Shown here in pieces: positions 44,265-54,183 of a DNA stretch of 64,000 nt. Every line of letters begins with the position of its first letter. The stretch's first letter is position 1. The notes beneath the pieces were generated by a model. That model was not told the origin of the DNA and searched no databases. It saw nothing but the letters and a program-made list of their open reading frames with translations. The translations under genes and the position numbers were made by a program. Location: positions 375,917-439,916 of the forward strand of contig NZ_JADMLG010000003.1 of the NCBI RefSeq assembly GCF_015674855.1, given 5' to 3'. The DNA comes from Nocardia bovistercoris. Its GTDB lineage: Bacteria; Actinomycetota; Actinomycetes; Mycobacteriales; Mycobacteriaceae.

Positions 44265-45539
44265 TTGACCAGCTTCGATGACCTCGACTTCTTCACCGAC
44301 CCGTCGTTCGTCCCCGACCCCTACCCGTACTTCGATCACCTGCGGGCCAAGGGCCCGGTCGTGCGCGAACCGCACCACGGGGTCATGGCGGTGACCGCTT
44401 ATGCCGAAGCGCAGGAAGTCTTCCGGGACACCGACACCTATTCCAGCTGCATCGCCGCGGGCGGACCGTTCCCACCGCTGCCGTTCACCCCGACCGGCGA
44501 CGACATCGACGCCCAGCTCGACGCGCACCGCACCCGGATGCCCCTGCACGAGCACATGGTGGTGCAGGACCCGCCGCGCCACACCCGCTCGCGGTCACTG
44601 CTGACCCGCCTGCTGACGGCCAAGCGGCTCAAGGAGAACCAGGACTTCCTGTGGCAGCTCGCCGATCGTCAGCTCGACGAATTCCTGGCGAACGGGCAGT
44701 GCGAATTCCTCGGCGCCTACGCGAAACCGTTCTCCCTGTTGGCGATCGCCGATCTGCTCGGCGTCCCCCGCGACGACCACGACGAATTCCGCGAAGTGCT
44801 CGCGAAACCGCACCTGATGGGCAATATCGAGGGTCAGGGCGCGGCCATCAATCCGCTGGCCTTCCTGGACGAGAAATTCAGCTCCTACATCGAGGCGCGC
44901 AGGCGCGAACCGCGCGAGGACGTGCTCACCGAACTCGCGAGCGCGAAATTCCCCGACGGCGCCACCCCCGAGGTCACCGAGGTGGTGCGCACCGCGACGT
45001 TCCTGTTCGGCGCGGGCCAGGAGACCACCGCGAAACTGCTCTCCTCGGCCCTGCAGATCCTCGTCGACAATCCCGAACTCCAGCCGCGGCTGCGCGAGGA
45101 CCGCAGCCTCATCCCGACCTTCATCGAGGAGACGCTGCGCACCGAGAGCCCGGTCAAGGCGAGCTTCCGGCTGGTCCGCAGATCGACCTCCCTCGGCGGA
45201 GTCGACCTACCCGCCGGCACCATCGTCATGGTCTCGCCCGGCGCCATCAATCGCGACCCGAAGCGTTTCACCGATCCGCACGAATTCCGTGTGGACCGCG
45301 AGAACGTCCGCGACCAGATCGCGTTCTCCCGCGGCGTGCACTCCTGCCCCGGCGCACCGCTGGCCCGCGTGGAAGCCCGGATATCCCTGGAACGAATCCT
45401 CACCAGGATGCTCGACATCACCGCCGACGAACAACACCACGGCCCGCGCGGCATGCGCCGCTACACCTACGAACCCACCTATATCCTGCGCGGCCTGTCC
45501 GACCTGCACCTGCGCTACACCCCCGCGGCCGACGAGTGA
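44265..45539 (+). CDS. Cytochrome P450
   Basis: A 424-residue soluble P450. Visible are the I-helix FLFGAGQETTAKLL, EETLR (ExxR) and the heme loop FSRGVHSCPGAPLARVE with Cys361. A TTG start at 44265 with AAGGCG upstream is needed, since no ATG fits. It should hydroxylate a hydrophobic substrate using a ferredoxin system, which is not encoded nearby. It lies between the SDR and the yrbE/mce transport genes, so oxidation and uptake of the same lipid is a fair inference. Confidence 0.9.
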   Translation: MTSFDDLDFFTDPSFVPDPYPYFDHLRAKGPVVREPHHGVMAVTAYAEAQEVFRDTDTYSSCIAAGGPFPPLPFTPTGDDIDAQLDAHRTRMPLHEHMVVQDPPRHTRSRSLLTRLLTAKRLKENQDFLWQLADRQLDEFLANGQCEFLGAYAKPFSLLAIADLLGVPRDDHDEFREVLAKPHLMGNIEGQGAAINPLAFLDEKFSSYIEARRREPREDVLTELASAKFPDGATPEVTEVVRTATFLFGAGQETTAKLLSSALQILVDNPELQPRLREDRSLIPTFIEETLRTESPVKASFRLVRRSTSLGGVDLPAGTIVMVSPGAINRDPKRFTDPHEFRVDRENVRDQIAFSRGVHSCPGAPLARVEARISLERILTRMLDITADEQHHGPRGMRRYTYEPTYILRGLSDLHLRYTPAADE

Positions 45540-45556
45540 CACCGGAGCAGGCCCGT

Positions 45557-46411
45557 ATGACCACCGAGCCCGCGGGCCGCGAATCCACCGCCGTCGACGA
45601 AATCACCGACTGGACAAAGGGTTACCTGCGCCGCCACCCGGTGGCGTCGCTGCGCACCGTCGGTGGTCAAGTGGTGCTCGGCGGCGCGGCGATCCGGTAT
45701 CTGTGCACCGATGTCGCCACCGGACGATTCCCGGTCGGCGAGTTCGTCCGGCAGGCGAGTTTCATGGTCAAGACCTCCTATGTGCCGACGGTCGCCGTCG
45801 CGCTGCCGATCAGTGCCACGCTGTCGATCCAGTTCGGGCTGCTGGCCGGACAGGTGGGCGCGACGTCGCTGGCGGGCGCGGCGAGCGGACTCGCGGTGAT
45901 CCGCCAGTCCGCGCCGCTGGTCACCGCCATGTTGCTCGCCGCGGCGGTTGGCTCGGCCGTGTGCTCGGACCTCGGCGCCCGAACCATACGCGAGGAGATC
46001 GACGCCATGGAGGTGATGGGCGTCTCGGCGCTGCGCCGACTGGTCGTGCCGCGCCTGGCCGCCTGCGTCCTGGTGGCGATGGGATTGACCGGACTGAGCT
46101 GCTTCATCGGCTTCCTGGCGGGCTACCTGTTCAACGTCTACGTCCAGAACGGCACGCCGGGAAGCTTTCTCGCGACCTTCTCGTCCTTCGCCACGACCGG
46201 CGACCTGTACCTGGCGATGGTCAAGTCCGCGGTGTTCGGGACCATCGTCGCGGTCGTCGCCTGCGAGAAGGGGCTCAGCGCACGCGGCGGTCCCGGCGGC
46301 GTCGCGAACGCGGTCAACGCCGCGGTGGTCGCCTCGATCATCCTGCTGATGCTCGTCGATGTCGGCTTCACCGAGATGTACACCATCCTCTTCCCCAGGA
46401 CGACGCTCTGA
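45557..46411 (+). CDS. yrbEA: YrbEA-type Mce transporter permease
   Basis: A 284-residue MlaE-family permease with about five or six membrane helices. The conserved cytoplasmic EQ-like loop is seen as TIREEIDAMEVMGVSALRRLVVPR, where an Mce ATPase docks. ATG 45557 has GGAG at nine bases; GTG 45536 would overlap the P450 stop. It forms the membrane channel pair with the next gene and handles lipid passing through the Mce tunnel. Confidence 0.9.
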   Translation: MTTEPAGRESTAVDEITDWTKGYLRRHPVASLRTVGGQVVLGGAAIRYLCTDVATGRFPVGEFVRQASFMVKTSYVPTVAVALPISATLSIQFGLLAGQVGATSLAGAASGLAVIRQSAPLVTAMLLAAAVGSAVCSDLGARTIREEIDAMEVMGVSALRRLVVPRLAACVLVAMGLTGLSCFIGFLAGYLFNVYVQNGTPGSFLATFSSFATTGDLYLAMVKSAVFGTIVAVVACEKGLSARGGPGGVANAVNAAVVASIILLMLVDVGFTEMYTILFPRTTL

Positions 46412-47274
46412 TGGCGACCAGATACCGACCGTTGCCGGTGCGCGCGGTGGAGCCGCTCGCGGTCGTGGTCACCGCGCCCGCGGGCGTCGTCGCCCGGCTC
46501 GGCCACATGGTCAGCTTCTTCGTCCGCGCCGCGACGTCCGTGCCAGTCGCGCTGCGGCACCACAGCCGCGAATGCTTCCGGATTCTTTCCGATATCACTT
46601 GGGGCAACGGGTCATTGGTCGTCGGGGGCGGCACGGCGGGCGTCATCCTGGTACTCGGTGCGGCCGCGGGCGGCATCGTCGGGATCGAGGGCTACAGCGC
46701 ACTGAAGGTGCTCGGCATGGCGCCCGCGACCGGCATGGTCGCCGCCACCGCCGCCACCCGCGAACTCGCCCCGATCATGGCGTCCATCGCCTTCGCGGCC
46801 CAAGCCGGTTGCCGGTTCACCGCCCAACTGGGGTCGATGCGGATATCGGAGGAGATCGACGCACTCGATTCGATCGCCATCCGGCCGATCCCGTACCTGG
46901 TCACCACCCGCCTGCTGGCCTCGGTGGTCGCGATGATCCCGCTCTATCTGGCGGGCCTCGCGGTGGACTACCTGGCCATCGAATTGTTCGTCGGCATCGC
47001 GGGCGGGCAGGCGTTCGGCACCTACGAACACTATTTCGCGCTGGTGCTGAACAGTGCCGACATTGTCTACTCGCTGCTGAAAGCCGTTGTGTTCGTTGTC
47101 ATCACGACCACCATCCAGTGCTACTACGGCTACTACGCCACCGGCGGCCCCCAAGGTGTCGGCATCGCGGCGGGCCGGGCGATGCGCGCCGCCATCACCG
47201 TGATGATCTGCGTGAACCTGTTGCTGACCATGGCGCTGTGGGGTGTGGCGTCCACCTCGAGAATCAGTGGGTGA
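46411..47274 (+). CDS. yrbEB: YrbEB-type Mce transporter permease
   Basis: A 287-residue MlaE-family permease, the partner of YrbEA. Its docking loop reads RISEEIDALDSIAIRPIPYLVTTR and the first region MATRYRPLPVRAVEPL is cytoplasmic. The ATG overlaps the previous stop by one base (TGATG). No ATPase gene (MceG/Mkl) is in the cluster, as usual: it is encoded elsewhere in these genomes. Confidence 0.9.
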   Translation: MATRYRPLPVRAVEPLAVVVTAPAGVVARLGHMVSFFVRAATSVPVALRHHSRECFRILSDITWGNGSLVVGGGTAGVILVLGAAAGGIVGIEGYSALKVLGMAPATGMVAATAATRELAPIMASIAFAAQAGCRFTAQLGSMRISEEIDALDSIAIRPIPYLVTTRLLASVVAMIPLYLAGLAVDYLAIELFVGIAGGQAFGTYEHYFALVLNSADIVYSLLKAVVFVVITTTIQCYYGYYATGGPQGVGIAAGRAMRAAITVMICVNLLLTMALWGVASTSRISG

Positions 47275-47278
47275 CGCG

Positions 47279-48523
47279 ATGCCGATCGCCTTCGAATCCG
47301 ACGGGAAACACGTCTCCGACGCCCGACTGCTCGCCCGCGGGCTGGTCTTCCTCGTCGTCGTCACGGCGGTGGTCGCGGCGCTGCTCGCACGGGCGCAGGG
47401 CCACTTCGACCGTCCCGTCGAGGTCACCGCGGAACTGGTGAACGTCGGCGACGGCCTGCCGGACAACTCCGATGTCAAATATCACGGCATCCTGGTCGGC
47501 CGGGTCACGGGCGTGGCTGCGGCCGCCGCGCAGTCCCCGAACCGCGTCCGGCTCGCGCTGCGAAAAGAATTCGTCGACGCGATCCCGGGGACGGTGACCG
47601 CGCGGGTGGTCCCGAGCAATGTCTTCGCCGTCCCTTCGGTGCAACTGGTCGACAACGGACCGGGCCCGGCATTGCGCGCAGGCGCCCGGATACCGGAAGA
47701 CCGCAGCCTGGCCACCGTTCGGCTACAGACCTCCCTCGACGCACTCGAACAGATCGCCGCGGCCGCGGGACGCCCCGGCTCCGATCCCACCGTCGGCATC
47801 CTGACCACCGTGGAACAGGCCACCAGCGGCCGCGGCGACGCCGCGATGCGCGCGGCGGGCCAATTGCGCCGGATCGTCACCGAACTGCACGCCGCCACCA
47901 CCCCCGACGGCACCGCATCCACCCTCGACACCCTGGCCACCGCGATCACCGAACTCCAGTCATCGGCCCCCGACCTGCTCGACGGACTGCACAGCGCGGT
48001 GGTCCCGATGCGCGCGGTCGCCGAGAAACGCGAACAGCTCACAGCACTGCTCACCGGCGGCGTGCACACCACGACCACCCTCGGCGGCGCGCTGGAACGG
48101 CGCGGCGACACCATGCTCGACATCACGTCCAAGCTCGGCCCGACGCTGGACGTACTCGCCCACGGCACCGCGAGCGCCGTGCAGATCGGTACCTCGCAGA
48201 CGCATATGACCGACAAATTCGGCGAATCCTTCGACACGCGAACACAGAACTCGCTGGCGCGGGTCATCCTCGAACTCACCCCGCACAAGGAATACACCCG
48301 CGCGGACTGCCCGAGGTACGGGACGCTGGAAGGCCCGAGCTGCCGCACCGCGCCGATCGACGGTCCGAGTGTGCTCGCCCGGCCCGCCGCCGACATCGCG
48401 GGCGGACCCGAGCAGCGGCAACGAATCACCGAACTGCTCGGCGGGCAGTCGAATACATTGTCCGACTTGCTGATCGGGCCGCTGGTCCGCGACGGCGCGA
48501 CGGATCGGGAAGCGAGCCGATGA
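47279..48523 (+). CDS. mceA: MceA-family lipid-transport protein
   Basis: A 414-residue protein. A membrane anchor (LVFLVVVTAVVAALLA, about 22-38) precedes the MCE/MlaD domain (about 45-125, VTAELVNVGDGLPDNSDVKYHGILVGRV) and a long helical needle segment. The C-terminal part has a Cys pair (CPRYGTLEGPSC). It assembles with MceB-F into a hollow rod carrying lipids across the envelope. ATG 47279 is four bases after the yrbEB stop. Confidence 0.9.
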   Translation: MPIAFESDGKHVSDARLLARGLVFLVVVTAVVAALLARAQGHFDRPVEVTAELVNVGDGLPDNSDVKYHGILVGRVTGVAAAAAQSPNRVRLALRKEFVDAIPGTVTARVVPSNVFAVPSVQLVDNGPGPALRAGARIPEDRSLATVRLQTSLDALEQIAAAAGRPGSDPTVGILTTVEQATSGRGDAAMRAAGQLRRIVTELHAATTPDGTASTLDTLATAITELQSSAPDLLDGLHSAVVPMRAVAEKREQLTALLTGGVHTTTTLGGALERRGDTMLDITSKLGPTLDVLAHGTASAVQIGTSQTHMTDKFGESFDTRTQNSLARVILELTPHKEYTRADCPRYGTLEGPSCRTAPIDGPSVLARPAADIAGGPEQRQRITELLGGQSNTLSDLLIGPLVRDGATDREASR

Positions 48524-49557
48524 GTTACCGACGATCCCTACTCGGCCTGATCGCCTTCCTGGTCGTCTCGATACTGACCACGTGGACGGTGTTCGTGACG
48601 CTGGAGCGCGGCGTGCGCGGCGACGTTGACCGGTATTCGGCGGTGTTCACCGATGTGTCCGGACTACAGACCGGTGACGACGTGCGGGTCGCCGGGGTCA
48701 GGGTGGGCCGGGTCGACGACATCGAATTGGCCGGGACCCGCGCGAAGGTGACCTTCGCGGTACGCGACGAACAGCGGATCTACGGCAACACCGTCGCCTC
48801 GATCGTCTACCAGAACGTCATCGGGCAGCGCTATCTCGGCCTGTCGCTCGGCGAGTTCCACGACCCGTCCGTGCTGCGCCCCGGATCGCTGATCCCGCTC
48901 GAGCACACCGAGCCGTCGTTCGACCTGTCGAATCTGCTCAACGGATTCGAGCCGCTGTTCGGCTTGCTCGAACCCGAGCAGGTCGACAATGTGACCGAAG
49001 CGCTCATCCGCGGCCTGCAAGGCGACAACGGCTCGATCACCGCGTTGATCGCCCAGACCTCCGCGCTCGCCGAATCATTCGCGGGGCCGGACGAGGTCCT
49101 CGGCGCCGTGATCGACAATCTCGGCAAGGTCGTCGCGGATCTGGCGCGCCAAGGCGACAATCTCCAGACCACCATCGCCCAGACCCGCAAGATCTTCGAA
49201 GGTCTCGACCAGCAGCGCGATATCGTGCTGCGGCAGGTCGGCGACATCTCGACGGTGCTGGACCGAGCGGCTCAGGTGGTGCGCGGCTCGGCGCCCGAAC
49301 TGAGCGCGTTCATCACCCGCCGACCCGGCTTCGTCCAGCACTTCCTGGACAACAAGGGCAAATTCGCCTACCTGGGCTTCAATGTCCCGCTGCTGCTCAA
49401 GGGCATGGCGAGGATCGCCGACGACGGCGCCTACGTCAACGCCTACGCCTGCAATGTCGAGGCCAGTGTCATCCCCGGCGGTGATTCGCTGCTCGAGCAG
49501 CTGGTCGGCGCGGCGACGCCGGGCGGCGCACCCGAGAACTCCGCGATCTGCAGGTGA
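48520..49557 (+). CDS. mceB: MceB-family lipid-transport protein
   Basis: A 345-residue protein with an anchor (LLGLIAFLVVSILTTWTVFV, about 6-25), an MCE domain with YSAVFTDVSGLQTGDDVRVAGVRVGRV and a helical segment, ending in a Cys-containing tail (NAYACNVEAS ... SAICR). It overlaps mceA by ATGA and mceC by GTGA. Confidence 0.9.
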   Translation: MSYRRSLLGLIAFLVVSILTTWTVFVTLERGVRGDVDRYSAVFTDVSGLQTGDDVRVAGVRVGRVDDIELAGTRAKVTFAVRDEQRIYGNTVASIVYQNVIGQRYLGLSLGEFHDPSVLRPGSLIPLEHTEPSFDLSNLLNGFEPLFGLLEPEQVDNVTEALIRGLQGDNGSITALIAQTSALAESFAGPDEVLGAVIDNLGKVVADLARQGDNLQTTIAQTRKIFEGLDQQRDIVLRQVGDISTVLDRAAQVVRGSAPELSAFITRRPGFVQHFLDNKGKFAYLGFNVPLLLKGMARIADDGAYVNAYACNVEASVIPGGDSLLEQLVGAATPGGAPENSAICR

Positions 49558-50609
49558 GGTCTTTCATGCCGAATCGTTCCTCGGTCCGTGTTCCGCGTGC
49601 GCTCACCGGTATCGATCGCACGCTGCGCATCGGCGTCGCGGCGGTGACCGTGCTGGCGACGCTGGTCGGCGGCGCGGTGTTCATCCACTCGCTGCACCTC
49701 GGGAAAGCCACGTACACCGCCGATTTCGCTCAAGTGGCCGGGCTCGGGCCCGGTGATCCGGTCACCCTCGCCGGCATACCGGTCGGCACCGTCACCGCCA
49801 CCGAACTCGACGGCGATCACGTCGCGGTCACCATGAAGATCGATGATTCGGTGCCGCTGGGCGAACGGACCGGAGCCGCCATCAAATTGACCACCCTGCT
49901 CGGCTCCCGCTACGTCGAACTGCGGCCCGCCGGGACCGGACGCCTGGACGGCGGACGAATACCGCTGTCGCGCACCGAAGTTCCCTACGACCTCGAAACC
50001 GCGCTGCAACAGGCCACCACGACGTTCGGGCAGGTCGACGCCGACAAGATCGCCCGGTCCATGGACACGCTGTCCCAGCAGTTGCGGGGTTCGCCCACCC
50101 TGGTGCCCGACCTGCTGGCCAATGTGCGAAACCTGTCGACGGTCATCGCGTCCCGGCGCGACCAGATCGGCCAACTGCTCACGGCCACCTCCCAGGTGAC
50201 CACCGTGATCCGCGACCAGCAGGCCGATCTCGGCGTCCTGGTCGACCGCGGCCGATCCGTGCTGCAACAGATCAGCGCCAATCGCGCCGCGATCGAACGC
50301 ATGCTGGCCGCCACCACCAGCCTGGTCCGACAACTCGAGCCGATCGCCGTCGGCGACCAGGACGATATCGCGAAACTGCTGACCGACCTGGAGACCATGA
50401 CCACGATGATCGCCCACAACGACGATCTGATGCGCAACACCCTGCAGATCCTGCCCGTGCCGTGGCGGCTGTTCGCCAACGCCACCGGCACCGGACAGGA
50501 AATGGTCGCCAATCTCCCCGACGGGCTGTTCCTCGACAGTTTCATGTGCGCGCTCAGCGGCCGCGCCGAGCAACTCGACCGACCCCCGTACCTGAAGGAC
50601 TGCGAATGA
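49554..50609 (+). CDS. mceC: MceC-family lipid-transport protein
   Basis: A 351-residue protein with a membrane anchor (IGVAAVTVLATLVGGAVFI), MCE domain (YTADFAQVAGLGPGDPVTLAGIPVGTV) and extended helices with SQQLRGSPTLVPDLLANVRNLS. GTG 49554 overlaps the mceB stop; ATG 49566 is an alternative four codons in. It ends with a Cys pair (SFMCAL, LKDCE) as in other Mce proteins. Confidence 0.9.
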   Translation: MRSFMPNRSSVRVPRALTGIDRTLRIGVAAVTVLATLVGGAVFIHSLHLGKATYTADFAQVAGLGPGDPVTLAGIPVGTVTATELDGDHVAVTMKIDDSVPLGERTGAAIKLTTLLGSRYVELRPAGTGRLDGGRIPLSRTEVPYDLETALQQATTTFGQVDADKIARSMDTLSQQLRGSPTLVPDLLANVRNLSTVIASRRDQIGQLLTATSQVTTVIRDQQADLGVLVDRGRSVLQQISANRAAIERMLAATTSLVRQLEPIAVGDQDDIAKLLTDLETMTTMIAHNDDLMRNTLQILPVPWRLFANATGTGQEMVANLPDGLFLDSFMCALSGRAEQLDRPPYLKDCE

Positions 50610-51718
50610 CGAGCATGCGCCGCCGCGCGGAACGCCTCACGAAACTGGCCTTCGTCACCGTGACGGCGGTGGCGCTCGCGGGCTGCTCGGGCGGCGGGCT
50701 GTCGGGCGGGCGCACCATCACCGCGCAGTTCGAGAACGCCAACGGTCTCTACGAGGGCAATGCGGTGGCGGTGCTCGGCATGCACGTCGGCAAGGTCGCC
50801 CGCATCACACCGCGCGGTTCCGGCGTCGAAGTGGTGCTGCGGGTGGATGCTCCGGTGCGGCTGCCCGCCGACGTCCAAGCGGTGCTGATCTCGAATTCGG
50901 TGCTCACCGACCGCCACATCGAACTGGCGCCGGTCTATCGTGGCGGCCCGACCCTGCCCGACAACGCCGTCCTCGACCGCGCCCACACCAAGAACCCGGT
51001 CGAATTCGACAGCCTGCTCGCCATGTCGGACCGACTGGCGATATCGCTGTCCGGCGACGGCGCGGGCGGCGGTCCGATCGCGAACCTGATGGATATCGGC
51101 GCCGCGGCCACCGAGGGCAACGGCGATCTGATGCGCGAGGCCCTCGACAAGCTGTCGCAGGCCCTGCGCGTCGGCGGCGACGACGGCGCGGCCACCCGCG
51201 ACGCCGTCACCGGGGTCGTCACCGACCTCGACGCGCTCACCACCGTGGCCGCGGACAACGAACAGACGTTGCGCGACTTCGCCTCCGGGGTCCATCGACT
51301 CACCGACCTGCTCGCCGACCAGAACCTCGGCACCGGCGACACCGGCGCGAAACTCCGCGACATCCTGGTCGCCACCGCCGACCTCATGGCGCGCAACAAG
51401 GACAGGATCGCGGCTCTGACCGCCAACGCGGGCACCCTGACCACGACCATGGCCGACTACAACGACAATCTCGCCGAATTCTTCGACGTGTTCCCCTTGG
51501 CGGCCGACAACGTCTACAACGCCATCGACCGGGACATCGGCGCGATCCGGGCGTCGGTCGACCTGAACCGGATGCTGCTGGACGGCCAGATGGTCAAGGA
51601 GGTCTGCAACCTGCTCGGCTTGAAGGAACTCGGATGCGCCACCGGCACCATGCGCGACCTCGGACCCGACTTCGGCATCGTCCGAATGCTCGAGATCATG
51701 GCGGAGATGGACAAATGA
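50606..51718 (+). CDS. mceD: MceD-position protein with lipoprotein signal
   Basis: A 370-residue MCE protein (TAQFENANGLYEGNAVAVLGMHVGKV). Unusually for the fourth Mce gene it starts with a lipobox, VALAGC (Cys27), so it should be lipid-anchored instead of carrying a membrane helix. A helical segment and Cys-containing tail (VCNLLGLKELGC) follow. ATGA overlaps at both ends. Confidence 0.88.
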   Translation: MTSMRRRAERLTKLAFVTVTAVALAGCSGGGLSGGRTITAQFENANGLYEGNAVAVLGMHVGKVARITPRGSGVEVVLRVDAPVRLPADVQAVLISNSVLTDRHIELAPVYRGGPTLPDNAVLDRAHTKNPVEFDSLLAMSDRLAISLSGDGAGGGPIANLMDIGAAATEGNGDLMREALDKLSQALRVGGDDGAATRDAVTGVVTDLDALTTVAADNEQTLRDFASGVHRLTDLLADQNLGTGDTGAKLRDILVATADLMARNKDRIAALTANAGTLTTTMADYNDNLAEFFDVFPLAADNVYNAIDRDIGAIRASVDLNRMLLDGQMVKEVCNLLGLKELGCATGTMRDLGPDFGIVRMLEIMAEMDK

Positions 51719-52878
51719 CCACGCGCACGACATCGTTCCGGAACTGGCGTAGGTTCGTCCTGGTCGCCGCGACCACCGTCCCGCTGACGGCCTGCGCGAC
51801 CACACTCGAGAGCCTTCCCCTGCCCGCCCCCGGCATCGACGGCGACAGCTACACCGTGACCGCCACCTTCGCCAACGCGTTGAACCTCCCCGCCAAGGCG
51901 AAGGTGAAACTCAACGGCGCCGACGTCGGTCAGGTCGAGGACATGACCACCCGCGACTACACCGCCGTCGTCACCCTGCGCATCCGCTCCGAAGTGGCGC
52001 TGCCCGGCGGAACCACCGCCGAACTCCGGTCGGCGACACCGATGGGCGACGTCTTCGTCGCGGTCGCCCCACCCGCGCACCCCGATCCCGCGGCGGGGAG
52101 CCTGCGCGACGGTGATGCCATCCCGCTGGAGTCGACCTCCGCGGCGGCCACCGTGGAACAGGTGCTCAGCCGGGCCGCGCTGCTGGTCAGCGGTGGCGCG
52201 TTGAAGAACCTCACCACCCTGGTCAACGCGGTCGGCGAGGACGTCGGCGGTCGCGGCGACCGCCTGGCCACCCTGATCGAGCAGACCAGGCAACTGCTGG
52301 CCGACCTCGCGGACCGCTCCGACCGGATCCAGGGCGTACTCGCCGCGGCCGCCGACCTGAGCGCGACAGTCGCCGAACGGCAGACCTCGATAACCGAAGC
52401 GATCGACGCCGCCGCGCCCGCACTCGCGGTCTTGGGCGACAACACCCCGACGGTCATCGACCTGGTCGCCCGCATCGACGCCATCACCCGGCAACTGAGC
52501 CGATTCCCGTCCGTCCAGGGCACCAACGACCACAGCCTCAGCGCCTCGATCAACATGATGGCCGCGAACCTCAACGCCGCCGCGATCAATCCGGAAGCCA
52601 ACCTCGACGGGCTACTCGGTCAGCTGCCCGCCCTGCTGAAGATCACCGACGCGTCCTCACCGCACCTCGACGCCGACATCGCCCGGATCGTGCTCGGCCC
52701 CGCGCCCCAACCCGGCTACCCCGGCGACGCGGGCGCCCGCCTTCCCGAGGCGATCGACTGGGTGAATTTCGTCGGCTCGCTGCAATACAACCTCGACCGC
52801 CTACGCCAACGGCTCACCGCTCCCGGTCCGGTACCCGTTGCCCCAGCGCCGGTTCCGAACGACGGACCCGCCCGATGA
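51715..52878 (+). CDS. mceE: MceE-family lipoprotein (LprK-like)
   Basis: A 387-residue MCE lipoprotein with lipobox VPLTAC (Cys27), as expected for the fifth Mce gene. The MCE domain is VTATFANALNLPAKAKVKLNGADVGQV. After the helical segment the C-terminus is Pro/Ala-rich. It overlaps mceF by ATGA. Confidence 0.9.
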   Translation: MTTRTTSFRNWRRFVLVAATTVPLTACATTLESLPLPAPGIDGDSYTVTATFANALNLPAKAKVKLNGADVGQVEDMTTRDYTAVVTLRIRSEVALPGGTTAELRSATPMGDVFVAVAPPAHPDPAAGSLRDGDAIPLESTSAAATVEQVLSRAALLVSGGALKNLTTLVNAVGEDVGGRGDRLATLIEQTRQLLADLADRSDRIQGVLAAAADLSATVAERQTSITEAIDAAAPALAVLGDNTPTVIDLVARIDAITRQLSRFPSVQGTNDHSLSASINMMAANLNAAAINPEANLDGLLGQLPALLKITDASSPHLDADIARIVLGPAPQPGYPGDAGARLPEAIDWVNFVGSLQYNLDRLRQRLTAPGPVPVAPAPVPNDGPAR

Positions 52879-54152
52879 GGGGCCGCGCTTTCCTCGAACG
52901 ACCCGCGCGCCTGCTGGTCGACGGCATCGGCGCCGTCCGCGCGCACCGGGTGGTCGCGTCCTTCGTCGGCCTGCTGGTGATATTCCTCTCCGGTACGAGC
53001 TATCTTCTGCTCGGCACCCTCGACGTCAACCCGCTTCGAGGGAAATACACCGTGCGAGTCGAACTCGCCCAGTCCGGCGGGCTGCTGCCCGGACAGGACG
53101 TCACCCTGCACGGGGTCAAGATCGGGACGGTAGCCGCCCTCGACATCGTCGACAACACCGTCGTCGCGGTCGCGAACATCGATGAGCGCACCAGCATTCC
53201 GGGGTCGGGACCGGTGCGGGTCGCGTCACTGTCCGCCGCCGGGGAGCAATACCTCGACTTCGCGCCGACCACCGACGACGGCCCCTACCTCGCGGACGGT
53301 TCGGTGGTCCCCCTCGACCGAACCTCGACCCCGACGACCCTCGCCACCATGCTCGGCGATCTGAGCGGCACCTTGGCCCAGGTCGATCCGGACAAGATCC
53401 GCGCCGTGGAACGAGAACTCGGGGTCAGCTCGGACGGACCGGAAAAGCTCGCCGCGATAGTGGACGGCGGCACCTTCCTGATCTCGACGCTCGATTCCGT
53501 ACTCCCGCAGACTGTTTCGCTACTGCACAACAGCAAGGTGCTGCTCGGCCTGATCGGCGAGAACGGACAAGCGCTACACGACACCGCGGGTGACCTGGCT
53601 GCCACCATGCGCGGGGTGAACGCGAAGACCGGCGGCTTCGAGCAGATGGTCGACCTCGCCCCCGGCGCGCTCACCACCATGGACGCCATCATCGCGCAGA
53701 ACTCCCCCACGATGGTCCAACTGCTCGGCAACCTCACCACCACCTCACAGATGCTCTACCTGCATATTCCGGCGCTCCAGGAATTCTTCTGGCCGCAGCA
53801 GCGCGGCGGCTCCACCCTCGACGCCATCACCTCGACCTTCCACGACGGCGGCATCTGGGCGCTGGCGAGCATCTACCCGAAGTACTCCTGCGACTACAAC
53901 CTGCCGAGGCAGCCCGGCATCATCCCCGACTTCCCGGAGCCGTACCTCAACGCCCACTGCGCGAATCCCGATCCGTCCGTGCTGATTCGCGGCGCCGCCA
54001 ACGCACCGCGCCCGCCCGGCGACAACACCGCGACCCCGCCGCCCGGCGCCGACCCGCTCGCCACCGCGGACCCGACCCCGACCGGCCCCTACACCATTCC
54101 CACCCCCTACGGCGGTGTCCACGCCACCTTGGAAACCCCGAAATTCAACTGA
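52875..54152 (+). CDS. mceF: MceF-family lipid-transport protein
   Basis: A 425-residue protein, the last rod subunit. It has a membrane helix (VVASFVGLLVIFLSGTSYLLL, about 31-51), an MCE domain (YTVRVELAQSGGLLPGQDVTLHGVKIGTV), helices and a long Pro/Thr-rich tail (about 365-425) typical of MceF. A 31-base gap with GAGGGA separates it from the accessory gene. Confidence 0.9.
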   Translation: MRGRAFLERPARLLVDGIGAVRAHRVVASFVGLLVIFLSGTSYLLLGTLDVNPLRGKYTVRVELAQSGGLLPGQDVTLHGVKIGTVAALDIVDNTVVAVANIDERTSIPGSGPVRVASLSAAGEQYLDFAPTTDDGPYLADGSVVPLDRTSTPTTLATMLGDLSGTLAQVDPDKIRAVERELGVSSDGPEKLAAIVDGGTFLISTLDSVLPQTVSLLHNSKVLLGLIGENGQALHDTAGDLAATMRGVNAKTGGFEQMVDLAPGALTTMDAIIAQNSPTMVQLLGNLTTTSQMLYLHIPALQEFFWPQQRGGSTLDAITSTFHDGGIWALASIYPKYSCDYNLPRQPGIIPDFPEPYLNAHCANPDPSVLIRGAANAPRPPGDNTATPPPGADPLATADPTPTGPYTIPTPYGGVHATLETPKFN

Positions 54153-54183
54153 CACCCCACCGTTCGCCGACCGAGGGACCGCC

